Positions 9,685 to 19,307 are shown, numbered from the stretch's first letter. The stretch is DNA of 64,000 nt from an uncultured Butyricimonas sp. (GCA_944321845.1 CALUMT010000039.1:1-64000), one strand, 5' to 3'. Translations and numbers: made by a program. The notes: generated by a model from the sequence alone, not told the origin.

Positions 9685-11346
9685 TTATTGTGCAATAAAA
9701 GCGAAATCAATTACCTCTCCAAATCCTTTATGTTCTACAATCTCGACATCACGTATCAATTCTCCAGCACGATTCAGTTTCAAATCAACCACACCTCCCT
9801 TATTGTTACCATAGTTCACCAATACCCCAAGTTGGTAATAAAATTCTTCAGAAATAAAGTTATCTCCATCTCCCCATGTTCCAAACTCGCCATCTCCATA
9901 TTTAAACTTGATCTTCTCAATCCGAATATTTCCATCCGCATGCTCATAAATCTGTGAGACACGAGGACTATTAACCAACTCCACTTTATAAACCTTATTA
10001 CCTGATGCAGCAAACAATATCCCGGCCTCATAACCATAAGAAGACATTGCAAATCGAACAGATTCATAACTGACTCCCGGCAATTCAAATTCATAACGAG
10101 CAGAGCAAATGCATGAACTTAAATCAGTAATTCCTAAACCATTAAATTCATAAACCACAAATTTCCTCGTTTTTCTTGAATAAGCTGTTGCAAAAACTTT
10201 AGTTCCACGACATCCCCTATCCATACTCAGTATAATCTCATCCTTATCAATATTCTTTGGATCAAACACATTTGGTTTAGTCGGATTATTCCCCACGTAA
10301 TTCAATTTCTTATATACTTTAGAAGGAGCAAAACTACTTTCATTCCCATATTGACGGAAAGATTGGTTAGAAAATATAATACTTGTATTCTTTTCCCCTA
10401 AACAGTACAAGAAACAATGTTCTGCCTTATCATACAAAAAGAACGCAGAACCATTTTCTACAGTTGCAGCATGTGTAAGATGCACCTCTCTCTTATCAGA
10501 CTCCTGAGCCCATTCTAATGGATAAAAAACAGAAAAGCCATCAGCGTTCGCTAGAAATACCTCCTTCTCATTATTAACCAACAAATCTCCCAATTTACTA
10601 AATGACCACATTTCGCCAGGAGAATAATCAGACTGATTATTAACAACCTTCCAATGTAATAATTGTTCCATAGAATAAATCAGATTAAATGAAGCTGCTT
10701 CATACACGCCCATATCTTGTTCTGTTAATACCATTAATGCCCTTTTAGAAGGATTCAGGAATCCTCCCAAAAAATCTCCATAATAAAAAAAACTTTTCAA
10801 CATCTTAGGGCGACCATTCAATGGAAAATCCTTCCCCATATCCTCTTTATAAGCATCGGGAATCACCACCGCTCCAGTTCCCTCGCCGTCCACTACACCC
10901 AACACACTCTTTCCATTATCATTCTGAAGAACAAACCACGAACGATTATACGGCTTTATCGGGACAACAGTCGTCTCCACAACCCAAGTTGAACCATCTG
11001 GACGATGATCGGTTACCGTCAAACGCACAACAACCGACACTTGATCTTGCGGACTAAATGAAAGTGTCAATGTCGGACCATCTCCACATTCCTCCCAACC
11101 TTCAAACAAGATCACATTATTCCGCTTTTCCCATTTAAATGATAATTGTGCATCATTTTCAGCCAAAGTTTGGGATATTTCCGGAACAAGTGTCACGGAT
11201 ACTTCTTCTTTCTTATCCAAACGTACCGAATAAATCGGTAAACTCAATTCAACCTCGTTAATTTCCCTATAATCATAATTGCCTTTATCATCATAACACG
11301 AGACGAAAAAACAACACAAGAATATTATTACATGTATATTTCTCAT
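9685..11346 (-). CDS. PKD-like family surface lipoprotein (module 2)
   Basis: A 553-residue lipoprotein with lipobox FVSC (Cys17) followed by YDDKGNYDYR, acidic as in surface lipoproteins. An Ig/PKD-like segment (about residues 30-130, with LSFKWEKRNN and VVVRLTVTD) precedes a beta-rich region with repeats such as SKRALMVLTEQDMGVYEA. It corresponds in place and layout to 339-1931. It is the final gene of module 2 and is followed by a strong terminator. Function in substrate capture is inferred from the neighbours only. Confidence 0.85.
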   Translation of the reverse strand: MRNIHVIIFLCCFFVSCYDDKGNYDYREINEVELSLPIYSVRLDKKEEVSVTLVPEISQTLAENDAQLSFKWEKRNNVILFEGWEECGDGPTLTLSFSPQDQVSVVVRLTVTDHRPDGSTWVVETTVVPIKPYNRSWFVLQNDNGKSVLGVVDGEGTGAVVIPDAYKEDMGKDFPLNGRPKMLKSFFYYGDFLGGFLNPSKRALMVLTEQDMGVYEAASFNLIYSMEQLLHWKVVNNQSDYSPGEMWSFSKLGDLLVNNEKEVFLANADGFSVFYPLEWAQESDKREVHLTHAATVENGSAFFLYDKAEHCFLYCLGEKNTSIIFSNQSFRQYGNESSFAPSKVYKKLNYVGNNPTKPNVFDPKNIDKDEIILSMDRGCRGTKVFATAYSRKTRKFVVYEFNGLGITDLSSCICSARYEFELPGVSYESVRFAMSSYGYEAGILFAASGNKVYKVELVNSPRVSQIYEHADGNIRIEKIKFKYGDGEFGTWGDGDNFISEEFYYQLGVLVNYGNNKGGVVDLKLNRAGELIRDVEIVEHKGFGEVIDFAFIAQ

Positions 11347-11364
11347 AATTCCTTTTTTTAATTA

Positions 11365-12048
11365 TTAAAACTTCGGGAAAGTTATTGGTTTGCCTGCCTC
11401 ATCCAACAAATCCCCATTTTCTTTCCGGTAGACCTCATAAGCATCCTGTACCTTTTGGGATTCTTCTTGCGATCCCCATGTCATTTTATAAACATCCTTA
11501 AAATAATCCATCATGAAAATATATTTTGCAGTAGAATATTCTCCCCAATAAGTTTTATGCCAATTATAAGGTTCTGGAAGATAAAAATCCACAGACACTA
11601 CACGAGACTGTTCCTCTATTCGTCCTGCCGCAAATTCATGTTTTGGATTTAAGTAATCAAAGGTAATCGTCACTCCATTTTTCCCCTCCTGTTGAGAAGC
11701 TTTTAATGGCCGTTTAAAGACCAGGTAAACAGAGTCCAGAATCTCATTCGCTCGGAAAATATAATGATCCTCCATACCAACTTCAACTGTTGCCTCCATA
11801 CCTTCCGCTACCTCTGTTTTCAAACAATATCCCTTCTCGTTTTCTAATTTATAACCTTGTAAACGGATCTTCACCAAAACTAACTTCTCTGTATGCTGTT
11901 TCACATAATCTGTATCCAAGAAATGAACCGCAGGGATATATTCAATACATAATCGTGGAGATTCCTGGTAAAGAGCAATTTCCTTCTTATCACATCCAAA
12001 CCAACATAGTCCAGATATTATCGTAATCAATAATATGTATTTTCTCAT
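11365..12048 (-). CDS. DUF4843-type lipoprotein (module 2)
   Basis: A 227-residue lipoprotein with signal peptide and lipobox Cys19 (GLCWFGC), then DKKE. The segment IRLQGYKLENEKGYCLKTEV and the C-terminal ENGDLLDEAGKPITFPKF match the DUF4843 pattern, and the same C-terminal type (LTEDNGKPMEIP) is seen in module 3 (63264-63959). It is 12 nt from susD and 18 nt from the PKD-like gene. It is probably an accessory lipoprotein of the SusCD complex. Confidence 0.85.
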   Translation of the reverse strand: MRKYILLITIISGLCWFGCDKKEIALYQESPRLCIEYIPAVHFLDTDYVKQHTEKLVLVKIRLQGYKLENEKGYCLKTEVAEGMEATVEVGMEDHYIFRANEILDSVYLVFKRPLKASQQEGKNGVTITFDYLNPKHEFAAGRIEEQSRVVSVDFYLPEPYNWHKTYWGEYSTAKYIFMMDYFKDVYKMTWGSQEESQKVQDAYEVYRKENGDLLDEAGKPITFPKF

Positions 12049-12060
12049 AAATCCTCATTT

Positions 12061-13548
12061 TTAATTATTATTTCCAAAAAGCTTTTCATTATCAGGCAAA
12101 GGCCATTGGTATTTATCACGAACATCCTCGAGAGGACAAGTGAAAAATGTTTTGAAATTATATCGTTTATAAAAGAACCACAATTGCCCTTCAGAGAAAT
12201 ACTCTTTCTGATACTCTTTCATCACCTCGTAAATACGTGTAGTCTGAGTATTGTCGTACGTGAAATCCAATTTAGGCTTATCATAACTCTCCGTCACCTG
12301 CAAAGCATTCGTGTAAGCAATACCCCGACTTTCACGCACTGCATTCAGAGCTGCCACACTTTCTTCAGGAGTACCACATTCTGCTATAATATAATACATC
12401 TCCGGCAACCGTATTAACGGAAGAATATCTTTACCTCTATACACACTCGAGTAAGAAGATTGATTATACTTCTGACATATCACATATTCCCTGGCAAAAG
12501 CATTACCCGTTATCAAGAAAGCATTATCTCCCACTCTCCAATCCGTCAACCCAATCCCTGATTTTTCAAACTGAATATCCACATTCTCCTTCCTACGCAT
12601 AATGAAATTACTTTCATTATTTTGCATATCCTGTGATAGCATCATGCGATAATTTGTTTCCAATATTTTATCAAACTCATTGATATTCAAACTAAAAATA
12701 TGTTCATTTATACGTATTGGTGTAGAATTCCCTTCATCCAGCATAAAATAATTCTCTGCAGAGATCACCTCTCGTGCATATTTTACAGCTTCCCCCTTAC
12801 TATCCTCATCACCCCGATAACAATATACCCTTGCCAATAAAGCTTTTACGGCATACGTATTCATCCTCAACATGCGCATACGTAAAAAAGGATCCTTATT
12901 CACATCATATGTCGAACGCACAAAATCTTTCGAATCGTATTTTTCCAACAAAGTATCAGCCTCCATCAAATCAATAATGACCAAATCTGTAACTTCCTCT
13001 GCGGACAACAACGGAGTCGCTTCCCGATCAAACAATTTACGATAAGGTATAGCTTTTGCCTTCGGATCCAACCTATACACCGGTCCAAATAACCGTAATA
13101 AATCAAAATGCAAAAAAGCCCGTAACCCTAGCGCTTCTCCTTTCATGATCTCATAATAATGTTCCGTGGTCAACACATCCCTATTCTTATCAAGATAATG
13201 CAGAAAATTATTAATATTCGCTATAATATTATACAATTTCGTGTAAATACCATTTTTCGTACTCTCCCAGGTAACCTCATAATCATAGCGTTTCTCTTGG
13301 TAATAATCTCCTGGGTAATTATCATAATTACCTGCCAATAAATCAACATAACCGTAAGTCATCTCTTTAGCGTATACCTCCGACATCGCCATATTCAAAT
13401 AAAATCCCGTTAAAGCATCCTTAAAGCCATTTTCGGAGGAAAACAAATCTTCCCCTTTTATAGACGTCTTGGGCTGTACATCCAACCAATCAGAACAAGC
13501 AGCCGTAATCGTAACGAACGATACAAAAATTAAAAATATATTCTTCAT
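12061..13548 (-). CDS. RagB/SusD family nutrient-binding outer membrane lipoprotein (module 2)
   Basis: A 495-residue SusD homologue. Lipobox TAAC (Cys18) is followed by SDWLDVQPKTSI, the standard SusD opening. TPR-like helices include GEALGLRAFLHFDLLRLFGP; the C-terminal part has LNAVRESRGI and WPLPDNEKLFGNN. It is the partner of SusC at 13560-16967, with an 11-nt intergenic gap, and the gene order is that of module 1. Confidence 0.94.
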   Translation of the reverse strand: MKNIFLIFVSFVTITAACSDWLDVQPKTSIKGEDLFSSENGFKDALTGFYLNMAMSEVYAKEMTYGYVDLLAGNYDNYPGDYYQEKRYDYEVTWESTKNGIYTKLYNIIANINNFLHYLDKNRDVLTTEHYYEIMKGEALGLRAFLHFDLLRLFGPVYRLDPKAKAIPYRKLFDREATPLLSAEEVTDLVIIDLMEADTLLEKYDSKDFVRSTYDVNKDPFLRMRMLRMNTYAVKALLARVYCYRGDEDSKGEAVKYAREVISAENYFMLDEGNSTPIRINEHIFSLNINEFDKILETNYRMMLSQDMQNNESNFIMRRKENVDIQFEKSGIGLTDWRVGDNAFLITGNAFAREYVICQKYNQSSYSSVYRGKDILPLIRLPEMYYIIAECGTPEESVAALNAVRESRGIAYTNALQVTESYDKPKLDFTYDNTQTTRIYEVMKEYQKEYFSEGQLWFFYKRYNFKTFFTCPLEDVRDKYQWPLPDNEKLFGNNN

Positions 13549-13559
13549 AATCCTTCATT

Positions 13560-16500
13560 TTAGAATGCCACATTTAACGAAAACGAGAATAATCTCGCAA
13601 AAGGATAGTTCAAACCTCTTTCTCGTTTCACAGATGAAAGATAAAATAAATCTTCCATTGAGAATGCCACTTTCACGGAAGTCAAGCCCCAACGTTCCAC
13701 ATATTTCGCATTCGTCTTGTCCATACGATAATTCATAGACAACGAATTCATTTTTAACGTATTCTCATCCATCACAAAACGAGATGTGGCTTTTGTATTA
13801 CTCCCATTATATAATCCATCTAATTTCTTAAATCGAGCCTGGTCTCCTGCTTCTTTCCAACGTAATTCCAGTACCCTTTTGTCTGCATTATACATTAATT
13901 GAGCATTTTCCACCTTATCCACTAACGTTTGGTTATAAACCTGTCCTCCAAATTTATAGGATAAACTCACATCAATACCAAATCCCTTATAAGTAAAAGA
14001 TGAATTAATATTCCCTTGCCAATCCGGCTCAGTCGTACCACAAGGAATCATATCAGCAACATCATAATTCGAGGTCATCGTACCGTCTCGCTTTAACAGG
14101 ATCTCATCTCCCGAGATAGGATCTATCCCCAATGATTTCACAACCCATATCCGGTTAATGGATTCCCCTTCCACATAACGGGGTAAAGGAGAATCTTTCT
14201 GGTTCTCGTTATTTTTCTCGTTCATCATCCGCAATGCTTCCGAGATCTTGGTTAATTTATCCCTATTATGTGAACCGTTCAATACAATCGTCCAATAAGC
14301 ATTTGCGGCCGTATTTTGGTATGGAATAAAAGACAAATTAAATTCAAATCCTTTATTTTCCAACGTTCCCATGTTATCCGGATACGAACCGAATCCCAAT
14401 GAAGGAGCGATCGTAATATCCGTCAAAGAATTCTTCGTTACCTTTTGATAATACTCCAACCTAGTTGTAATCCGATTTTTCAGAAGTCCCAACTCCAATG
14501 CGATATTCCACGTTTCGGTTTCTTGCCATTTCAAAGAATTGTTCGGCATAGCCACCAATTCTACCCCCGTTGCATCAGAAGACACGTAAGGTTTCAACAA
14601 ATTCCCATAAGTATATAATTCCTGAGACTGATAAGGAGCAAAACCTTGAGTTCCGGTTATTCCGTATGTCGTTCTCAATACAAACTCTGAGAATAATCCC
14701 CAATTCTGAAAGAATGATTCTTTTTTCAGATCCCAGCGTAAACCGACAGACCAAAATGGAGCCCAACGATTATCTTCCCCAAATACAGAAGAACCATCTA
14801 ATCGAATATTAAAATCTAACGAATACCTGTAATCAAAAGAATAACCGAAAGAACCGACCCATCCCACAGAGCGGGAAGTATTCTCCGCTCCTGCCATCTG
14901 TTCATCATACTTTTTACCGAACAAAATATTATCCATATTATCATTGGGGAAACCCGTCGCATAAGCCGTATAACTCTCGTCCGAAGAACTCAACAAGGAC
15001 ATCTGCAGATTAACGGTCAAATAATGCAACGCTCGAAATGCTTTATTGTAGCTTCCTCGAAGATCTAACTGGTAATTAAGATTCTCTGACTGAATTCGAC
15101 GAAAATCTCCTCGTTCACTAGGTTCCATTATCGTTTCAAAAGCCGTGTGTTGTGCCGGGCGGAATATCTCTGTCTTGCCGTTTCCTTTGGACAAAGAAAA
15201 AGCACCCACCAACCTTATTTCTTCCGTAGGATTATATTCTAGACTGAATTGGTCTCTCACTGCAAATGTTGTTGTCCTGTTCTTTGTATGGAACGTCGTG
15301 TTATATAATGGATTTAAATAACCACTAGTCGATATATTACCATTTATGATAAAAGCATCCAACGTTTTCAATATTTCCCCGTTTTCACCATAAGGCCGTA
15401 AATAAGGATTCAATTTCGTGTATTCGCTGAAAGAACCATAAGGCGATTCATCACCCAAAGTATTATCTACGGTTACAGAATTCCTCAACAATAACTTTCT
15501 AAAACGGTATTGTAAATCCAAACTGGCTGATATCGTATTTCGTTTTGAACCTTTCATCACTCCTGGAGTATTATTTATTCCCATATAAAGCCGATAACGT
15601 AACGCTCTATCTCCGCCCTCGAATGTCAAAGAATGACGTTGTTGAACCCCCGTCCGTAATGGCTTATCTAACCAGTAAGTATCAACTCCCCGTTTCACTT
15701 CTCGTAACTTATCATTAAACAATATCACACTCTCTATTCCTAAATATTCATCATACATCCCGGACAAACGTTCTGCCTCCAGCTTTTCTGCAGCATTCAT
15801 CAGATTATAATCAGATAAATCCGGACTCTCGATTCGAACATTACCGCCATAGGTTACCCACAAACGTCCCTCTTTCGGTATTTTCGATTCAATCACGATT
15901 ACCCCATTGGCTGCCCGTGATCCATAAATTGCTGTAGCTGCTGCATCTTTCAATAAAGTTATACTCTCAACTCTATCCGGGTCCAAATCCACAAAGGTTT
16001 GCAGATCTATCTCAAAACCATCCATGATGAGTAAAGGTTGATTCGGAAATGTTTCATATTCCCCTTGTAACGCAACTAAACCGGAAGAAGCAGTACCAGC
16101 CCCAGGCAAAGTAGCTTGTCCCCGCATTCTTAAATCTGGTAAACGATTCGGGTTTGAACCGTTCAGCACATCATCCATAACCCGGAAACTCGGATCCAAT
16201 GCCGCCAGTGCTTTTGCTATATTTGTTGTGCTTATCTTTTTCAGATCCTCTCCTTTCACGGTAACGGCAGACCCTGTAAACCCTTCTTTTTTTCTGTCAA
16301 ATATTCCTGTTACGACAACATCTTCCAACGTTTCCGTATCTTCTTCCAGAACAATATTCAATGGTTTCATATCCTTTTCCAGTTTTCGGATTACTTCTGT
16401 ATGACTCTTCATCCCAACGAATGAAAACACTAGAACCACACTATCCATCCGAGGTATTTCCAAAGAAAAAATCCCTTTAGAATCAGTTGCCGTTCCCAAT

Positions 16501-16967
16501 GTTGTCCCTTTGATAATAATTGTCACTCCAGGAAGAATTTCTCCTTTCTTGTCAATCACTTTCCCGGTGATTTTAAAAGACTCTTTTTTCACGTCTAAAG
16601 CTATACTTTCCGCCTTCGTCACGATAACGATTACATCATTTTGTAAATAATATCCTAAAGACGTATGTTTTAAACATTCCTTCATTACTTGATGGATATC
16701 ATCAGAATTGATGTCCACGGAAACACATCCGGCTTGTTCAACCATTTCTTCGTTATACACGAAAGTATAACCCATTTTTTGTTTTATCTCCTTAAAGACT
16801 GATTGTAACGAGACATCATTCATCCTTATAACCGTCTTCTGCGCCAATGTCGAAGCAGATACAGACATAAACGTCATAAGCAAAAAAACAGGAATAAATT
16901 TCATCACTAAAAAGATTTTTTGTCGGACATAAGGTGATATGTCCAGGTTGTTGTTCAGTTTTTTCAT
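13560..16967 (-). CDS. SusC/RagA family TonB-dependent transporter with STN domain (module 2)
   Basis: A 1135-residue TonB-dependent transporter. After the signal segment (FIPVFLLMTFMSVSASTLAQ) come an STN domain (about residues 45-120, VSLQSVFKEIKQKMGYTFVY), a carboxypeptidase-regulatory-like domain (GKVIDKKGEILPGVTIIIKG), the plug with ITLLKDAAATAIYGSRAANG, and the barrel ending in NVAF. The start is taken at ATG 16967; the frame extends 4 codons further. Inner-membrane energy comes through TonB, which is not in this window. Together with the FecR and sigma genes upstream it forms a trans-envelope signalling set. Confidence 0.95.
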   Translation of the reverse strand: MKKLNNNLDISPYVRQKIFLVMKFIPVFLLMTFMSVSASTLAQKTVIRMNDVSLQSVFKEIKQKMGYTFVYNEEMVEQAGCVSVDINSDDIHQVMKECLKHTSLGYYLQNDVIVIVTKAESIALDVKKESFKITGKVIDKKGEILPGVTIIIKGTTLGTATDSKGIFSLEIPRMDSVVLVFSFVGMKSHTEVIRKLEKDMKPLNIVLEEDTETLEDVVVTGIFDRKKEGFTGSAVTVKGEDLKKISTTNIAKALAALDPSFRVMDDVLNGSNPNRLPDLRMRGQATLPGAGTASSGLVALQGEYETFPNQPLLIMDGFEIDLQTFVDLDPDRVESITLLKDAAATAIYGSRAANGVIVIESKIPKEGRLWVTYGGNVRIESPDLSDYNLMNAAEKLEAERLSGMYDEYLGIESVILFNDKLREVKRGVDTYWLDKPLRTGVQQRHSLTFEGGDRALRYRLYMGINNTPGVMKGSKRNTISASLDLQYRFRKLLLRNSVTVDNTLGDESPYGSFSEYTKLNPYLRPYGENGEILKTLDAFIINGNISTSGYLNPLYNTTFHTKNRTTTFAVRDQFSLEYNPTEEIRLVGAFSLSKGNGKTEIFRPAQHTAFETIMEPSERGDFRRIQSENLNYQLDLRGSYNKAFRALHYLTVNLQMSLLSSSDESYTAYATGFPNDNMDNILFGKKYDEQMAGAENTSRSVGWVGSFGYSFDYRYSLDFNIRLDGSSVFGEDNRWAPFWSVGLRWDLKKESFFQNWGLFSEFVLRTTYGITGTQGFAPYQSQELYTYGNLLKPYVSSDATGVELVAMPNNSLKWQETETWNIALELGLLKNRITTRLEYYQKVTKNSLTDITIAPSLGFGSYPDNMGTLENKGFEFNLSFIPYQNTAANAYWTIVLNGSHNRDKLTKISEALRMMNEKNNENQKDSPLPRYVEGESINRIWVVKSLGIDPISGDEILLKRDGTMTSNYDVADMIPCGTTEPDWQGNINSSFTYKGFGIDVSLSYKFGGQVYNQTLVDKVENAQLMYNADKRVLELRWKEAGDQARFKKLDGLYNGSNTKATSRFVMDENTLKMNSLSMNYRMDKTNAKYVERWGLTSVKVAFSMEDLFYLSSVKRERGLNYPFARLFSFSLNVAF

Positions 16968-16996
16968 AGATTTGCACATTAAAATATTTCACAATC

Positions 16997-17049
16997 GGCT
17001 TTTCAAGCCTATTCTCTGGAATAGAAAACGTTGCCGCGTTTTCTATTCC
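16997..17049 (-). promoter_or_regulatory. Strong stem-loops between fecR and susC (module 2)
   Basis: A perfect 13-bp inverted repeat GGAATAGAAAACG/CGTTTTCTATTCC (17018-17030 and 17037-17049, 6-nt loop) begins 2 nt after the fecR stop. A smaller GGCTT/AAGCC hairpin (16997-17009) follows. No T-run follows the big stem on the minus strand, so a simple terminator is less likely than an mRNA-stability or attenuation element. Confidence 0.55.
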
Positions 17050-17050
17050 T

Positions 17051-18205
17051 TTATTTCACAAAAACACTATCTTGTTGAATCCTCATTCGAACTACACCAG
17101 TGCGCTCAATTAATGCCAGCACGTCCTCAAAACAAGCATGACGACGCATCTCAATAGAAAAACGTTTATTCCGGACAGCTGTATTTTCAAAAAATACCTG
17201 TACATCATACCAACGGCCTATTTCTGCCATAATCTCTTCCAAACAAGTATTCTCAAAAAAGAAATAGCCTCTATGCCACGCCACCACATGATTCACATCA
17301 ACTTCCTTTACCTGTATCTCGTCACATCCATTTACACGAATCGCCTGTTGACCCGGCGAAAGCACAATTTGATTTTCCATGTTTTCCACCCTCACCTTTC
17401 CACGGATCAATGTAGTTGCAGTAAACTCTCCATCATAAGAACGTAAATTAAATTCTGTTCCCAACACTTTTACAGATAAATTATCTTTTGTCTCCACAAT
17501 GAAAGGCTTACTTTCATCAAACGACACCTCAAAATACAATTCTCCTTCAGCATACACTTTCCGCTCTTTCCCAACAAACATCCTCGGAAATCGTAATGAA
17601 GACTCTGCATTAAGCCAAACAACCGTTCCATCTGACAATCTTATTTTATATTCACATCCTCGAGGCGTGAAAACCTGATTATATTTTAACTCTGTATCAT
17701 CTAAAGAATCAGTAGCATAAGCCATTACACCACTATCTTCTCGAACCAATCTCCCTCCATCGAAAAAAATCATATCATTCGTATCACTCTCCAAATACAC
17801 AATCTCTCCGGAAGATAATAACATTCTTGCTCCAGACACAGCCGGAGTAATCTCCACTTTTTCATCTTCCACAAAAACCACTTCTTTACGCTCCTCCCTC
17901 ATCCAAAAATAAACCGCCAAACATAATGGCAATACAAACGAAGCCACTCTTACCCACCAAAATAACATAGAACGACGTCTATACAACCATTTTGATTCAA
18001 AATGCCTCCAGGCCGCTTCCCGATTATATTGATCATAACGCAAAGTACTTTCCAACAACCGTTCCTTATTACAGATGCGTTCAAACAACTCCTTATGTTT
18101 CGGATCAAGCAACCATTCATTAAGCCGTACCTGTTCATCCGGAGCCAACTCTCCCGTCAAAAAACGATATATTAAAATCTCAATACCATCATGCAAATTT
18201 TCCAT
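17051..18205 (-). CDS. FecR family anti-sigma factor (module 2)
   Basis: A 384-residue FecR protein. An N-terminal sigma-binding helical segment (LIYRFLTGELAPDEQVRLNE) is followed by one transmembrane helix (about residues 80-103, VRVASFVLPLCLAVYFWM), the periplasmic FecR domain (GCEYKIRLSDGTVVWLNAES, VLGTEFNLRSY) and the C-terminal domain (WHRGYFFFENTCLEEIMAEI). It is placed between the sigma gene and susC and should couple the SusC STN domain to the sigma factor. Confidence 0.94.
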   Translation of the reverse strand: MENLHDGIEILIYRFLTGELAPDEQVRLNEWLLDPKHKELFERICNKERLLESTLRYDQYNREAAWRHFESKWLYRRRSMLFWWVRVASFVLPLCLAVYFWMREERKEVVFVEDEKVEITPAVSGARMLLSSGEIVYLESDTNDMIFFDGGRLVREDSGVMAYATDSLDDTELKYNQVFTPRGCEYKIRLSDGTVVWLNAESSLRFPRMFVGKERKVYAEGELYFEVSFDESKPFIVETKDNLSVKVLGTEFNLRSYDGEFTATTLIRGKVRVENMENQIVLSPGQQAIRVNGCDEIQVKEVDVNHVVAWHRGYFFFENTCLEEIMAEIGRWYDVQVFFENTAVRNKRFSIEMRRHACFEDVLALIERTGVVRMRIQQDSVFVK

Positions 18206-18313
18206 AACACGAGAAATTTTCCCTAAAACAAGTTCATAACTCTTTCGGGTGACAAATTCTCAAGAAAAATTATTTTTCATCTATAACTAAGACTCCAAAT
18301 AAAAACAAATGGA

Positions 18314-18871
18314 TCACTTCATAAAAAACGGGAGTAAAAGTATCCACTGGATACCTTTCAAACGCTCACGTAACATCCGATAAGCCCTCATCTTCAGTGT
18401 TTTCACTGTATTCATCGAAATATTCAAACGTTCCGCAATCTCCGGATTCGGGACTCCTTCCATCGTCAAAAGAACAACACGTCTGGATTGTTCCGGTAAA
18501 GCCGCCACCGCATCATAAACCAATCGATTGACCTCCTCTTCCAAAGCAATATCTGCACAATCCTCCTCCGTCAACATGCGAATAACATGCCCCTCATGAC
18601 AAACTCTTACTTGTTCTCGCTTCAAATAATTCAAACAAGCATTTCGGACATTCAAATACAAGAAACTCTTCACGGCCAAGACTGCATTAAAGTTCATTCG
18701 CCTTTCCCACAAATTCAAAAAGGCATTCTGAACAAAATCATCCGTAATTGAATCATCTTTTACGTGTTGATAAGCAAACGAGCGCAAAGGCAAATAAAAA
18801 CGACGAAACAAATACTGCATTGTCGCTCTATCATTCCAATCAATTTGTCCATCCGTAAGATTTTCTTGCAT
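18314..18871 (-). CDS. ECF-type RNA polymerase sigma-70 factor (module 2)
   Basis: A 185-residue ECF sigma factor, with region 2 near DDFVQNAFLNLWERR and region 4 near ALPEQSRRVVLLTMEGVPNPEIAERLNISMNT. The start is set at ATG 18871: the longer frame begins with TTG at 18895, only 3 nt from the -7 box at 18898-18905, which would leave no leader. It is the first gene of module 2. Confidence 0.93.
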   Translation of the reverse strand: MQENLTDGQIDWNDRATMQYLFRRFYLPLRSFAYQHVKDDSITDDFVQNAFLNLWERRMNFNAVLAVKSFLYLNVRNACLNYLKREQVRVCHEGHVIRMLTEEDCADIALEEEVNRLVYDAVAALPEQSRRVVLLTMEGVPNPEIAERLNISMNTVKTLKMRAYRMLRERLKGIQWILLLPFFMK

Positions 18872-18897
18872 AATCTGCTTATCTAAATCTATCAAGA

Positions 18898-18905
18898 CAA
18901 AGTTA
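18898..18905 (-). promoter_or_regulatory. -7 promoter box TAACTTTG of the module 2 sigma gene
   Basis: TAACTTTG on the minus strand fits TAnnTTTG and lies 26 nt before the chosen ATG at 18871. An upstream TTTG is only 13 nt away, shorter than the usual spacing, so the -33 element is uncertain. Confidence 0.5.
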
Positions 18906-19187
18906 TATTAATACTCGACAAATTAAAATAATATAAACATAAAAATACTATTTAAACCCATATTCCTATTTCATTTCCTTACTCCGATCTCCTTTTATTC
19001 CCCTTCATCCTCGAAAAACATTTCAAACGCCCGACAAAAGGTATTCTTACACGGGTAAACCAGAAGCTGATCAGCAGGTGAGCAGCAAGTGAACAACTGC
19101 TGGGGAATGGCGGTTATATCGTCATAAAAAGGCAAAAAGGTATCTCTTGAATCTTAATATTGCTCTCGAAACCAATGTATTATAAAA
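18906..19187. other. Non-coding stretch between module 2 and tRNA-Gln
   Basis: No credible gene is visible. The left part is AT-rich and holds the region upstream of the sigma promoter. The right part contains a four-unit, 11-nt degenerate tandem repeat (19059-19102), reported separately. Confidence 0.6.
19059..19102. repeat. Four tandem 11-nt degenerate repeats
   Basis: Four consecutive units read ACCAGAAGCTG, ATCAGCAGGTG, AGCAGCAAGTG and AACAACTGCTG, with consensus ANCAGCAGGTG. The unit length is near one helical turn, so the sites would face the same side of the DNA. It lies about 150 nt upstream of the sigma promoter of module 2. Function is unknown. Confidence 0.55.
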
Positions 19188-19223
19188 GAAAAATACCTGC
19201 CGTTGCTACGACAGGTATTTTTC
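19188..19223 (-). terminator. Terminator after tRNA-Gln
   Basis: A perfect 12-bp inverted repeat GAAAAATACCTG/CAGGTATTTTTC (19188-19199 and 19212-19223, loop 12 nt) begins 4 nt after the tRNA 3' end. The arms include A and T runs, so it can stop transcription from either side. Confidence 0.85.
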
Positions 19224-19227
19224 CTTG

Positions 19228-19298
19228 TTGCCCCACTAGGACTCGAACCCAGACAGACAGAACCAGAATCTGTAGTGCTACCATTACACCATAGGGCA
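19228..19298 (-). tRNA. tRNA-Gln (anticodon CTG)
   Basis: A 71-nt cloverleaf on the minus strand. The acceptor arms TGCCCTA and TGGGGCA pair (one T-G wobble). The D arm is GTGTAATGGTAGCAC. The anticodon stem is ACAGA/TCTGT with loop TTCTGGT, giving anticodon CTG, and the T loop is GGTTCGAGTCC. The discriminator is A and the CCA end is not encoded. A TAnnTTTG promoter lies upstream and a terminator follows. Confidence 0.96.
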
Positions 19299-19307
19299 AT
19301 TGCGCTG

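Noticed and set aside
19092-19168. Coding remnant near the 11-nt repeats
   Set aside because: A short open frame reads through, but it has no start, no conserved residues I know, and is better described as a repeat region.
19228-19298. tRNA-Gln as an integration site for the SusCD modules
   Set aside because: No integrase and no direct repeat of the tRNA 3' end was found in the window, so nothing but position supports it.
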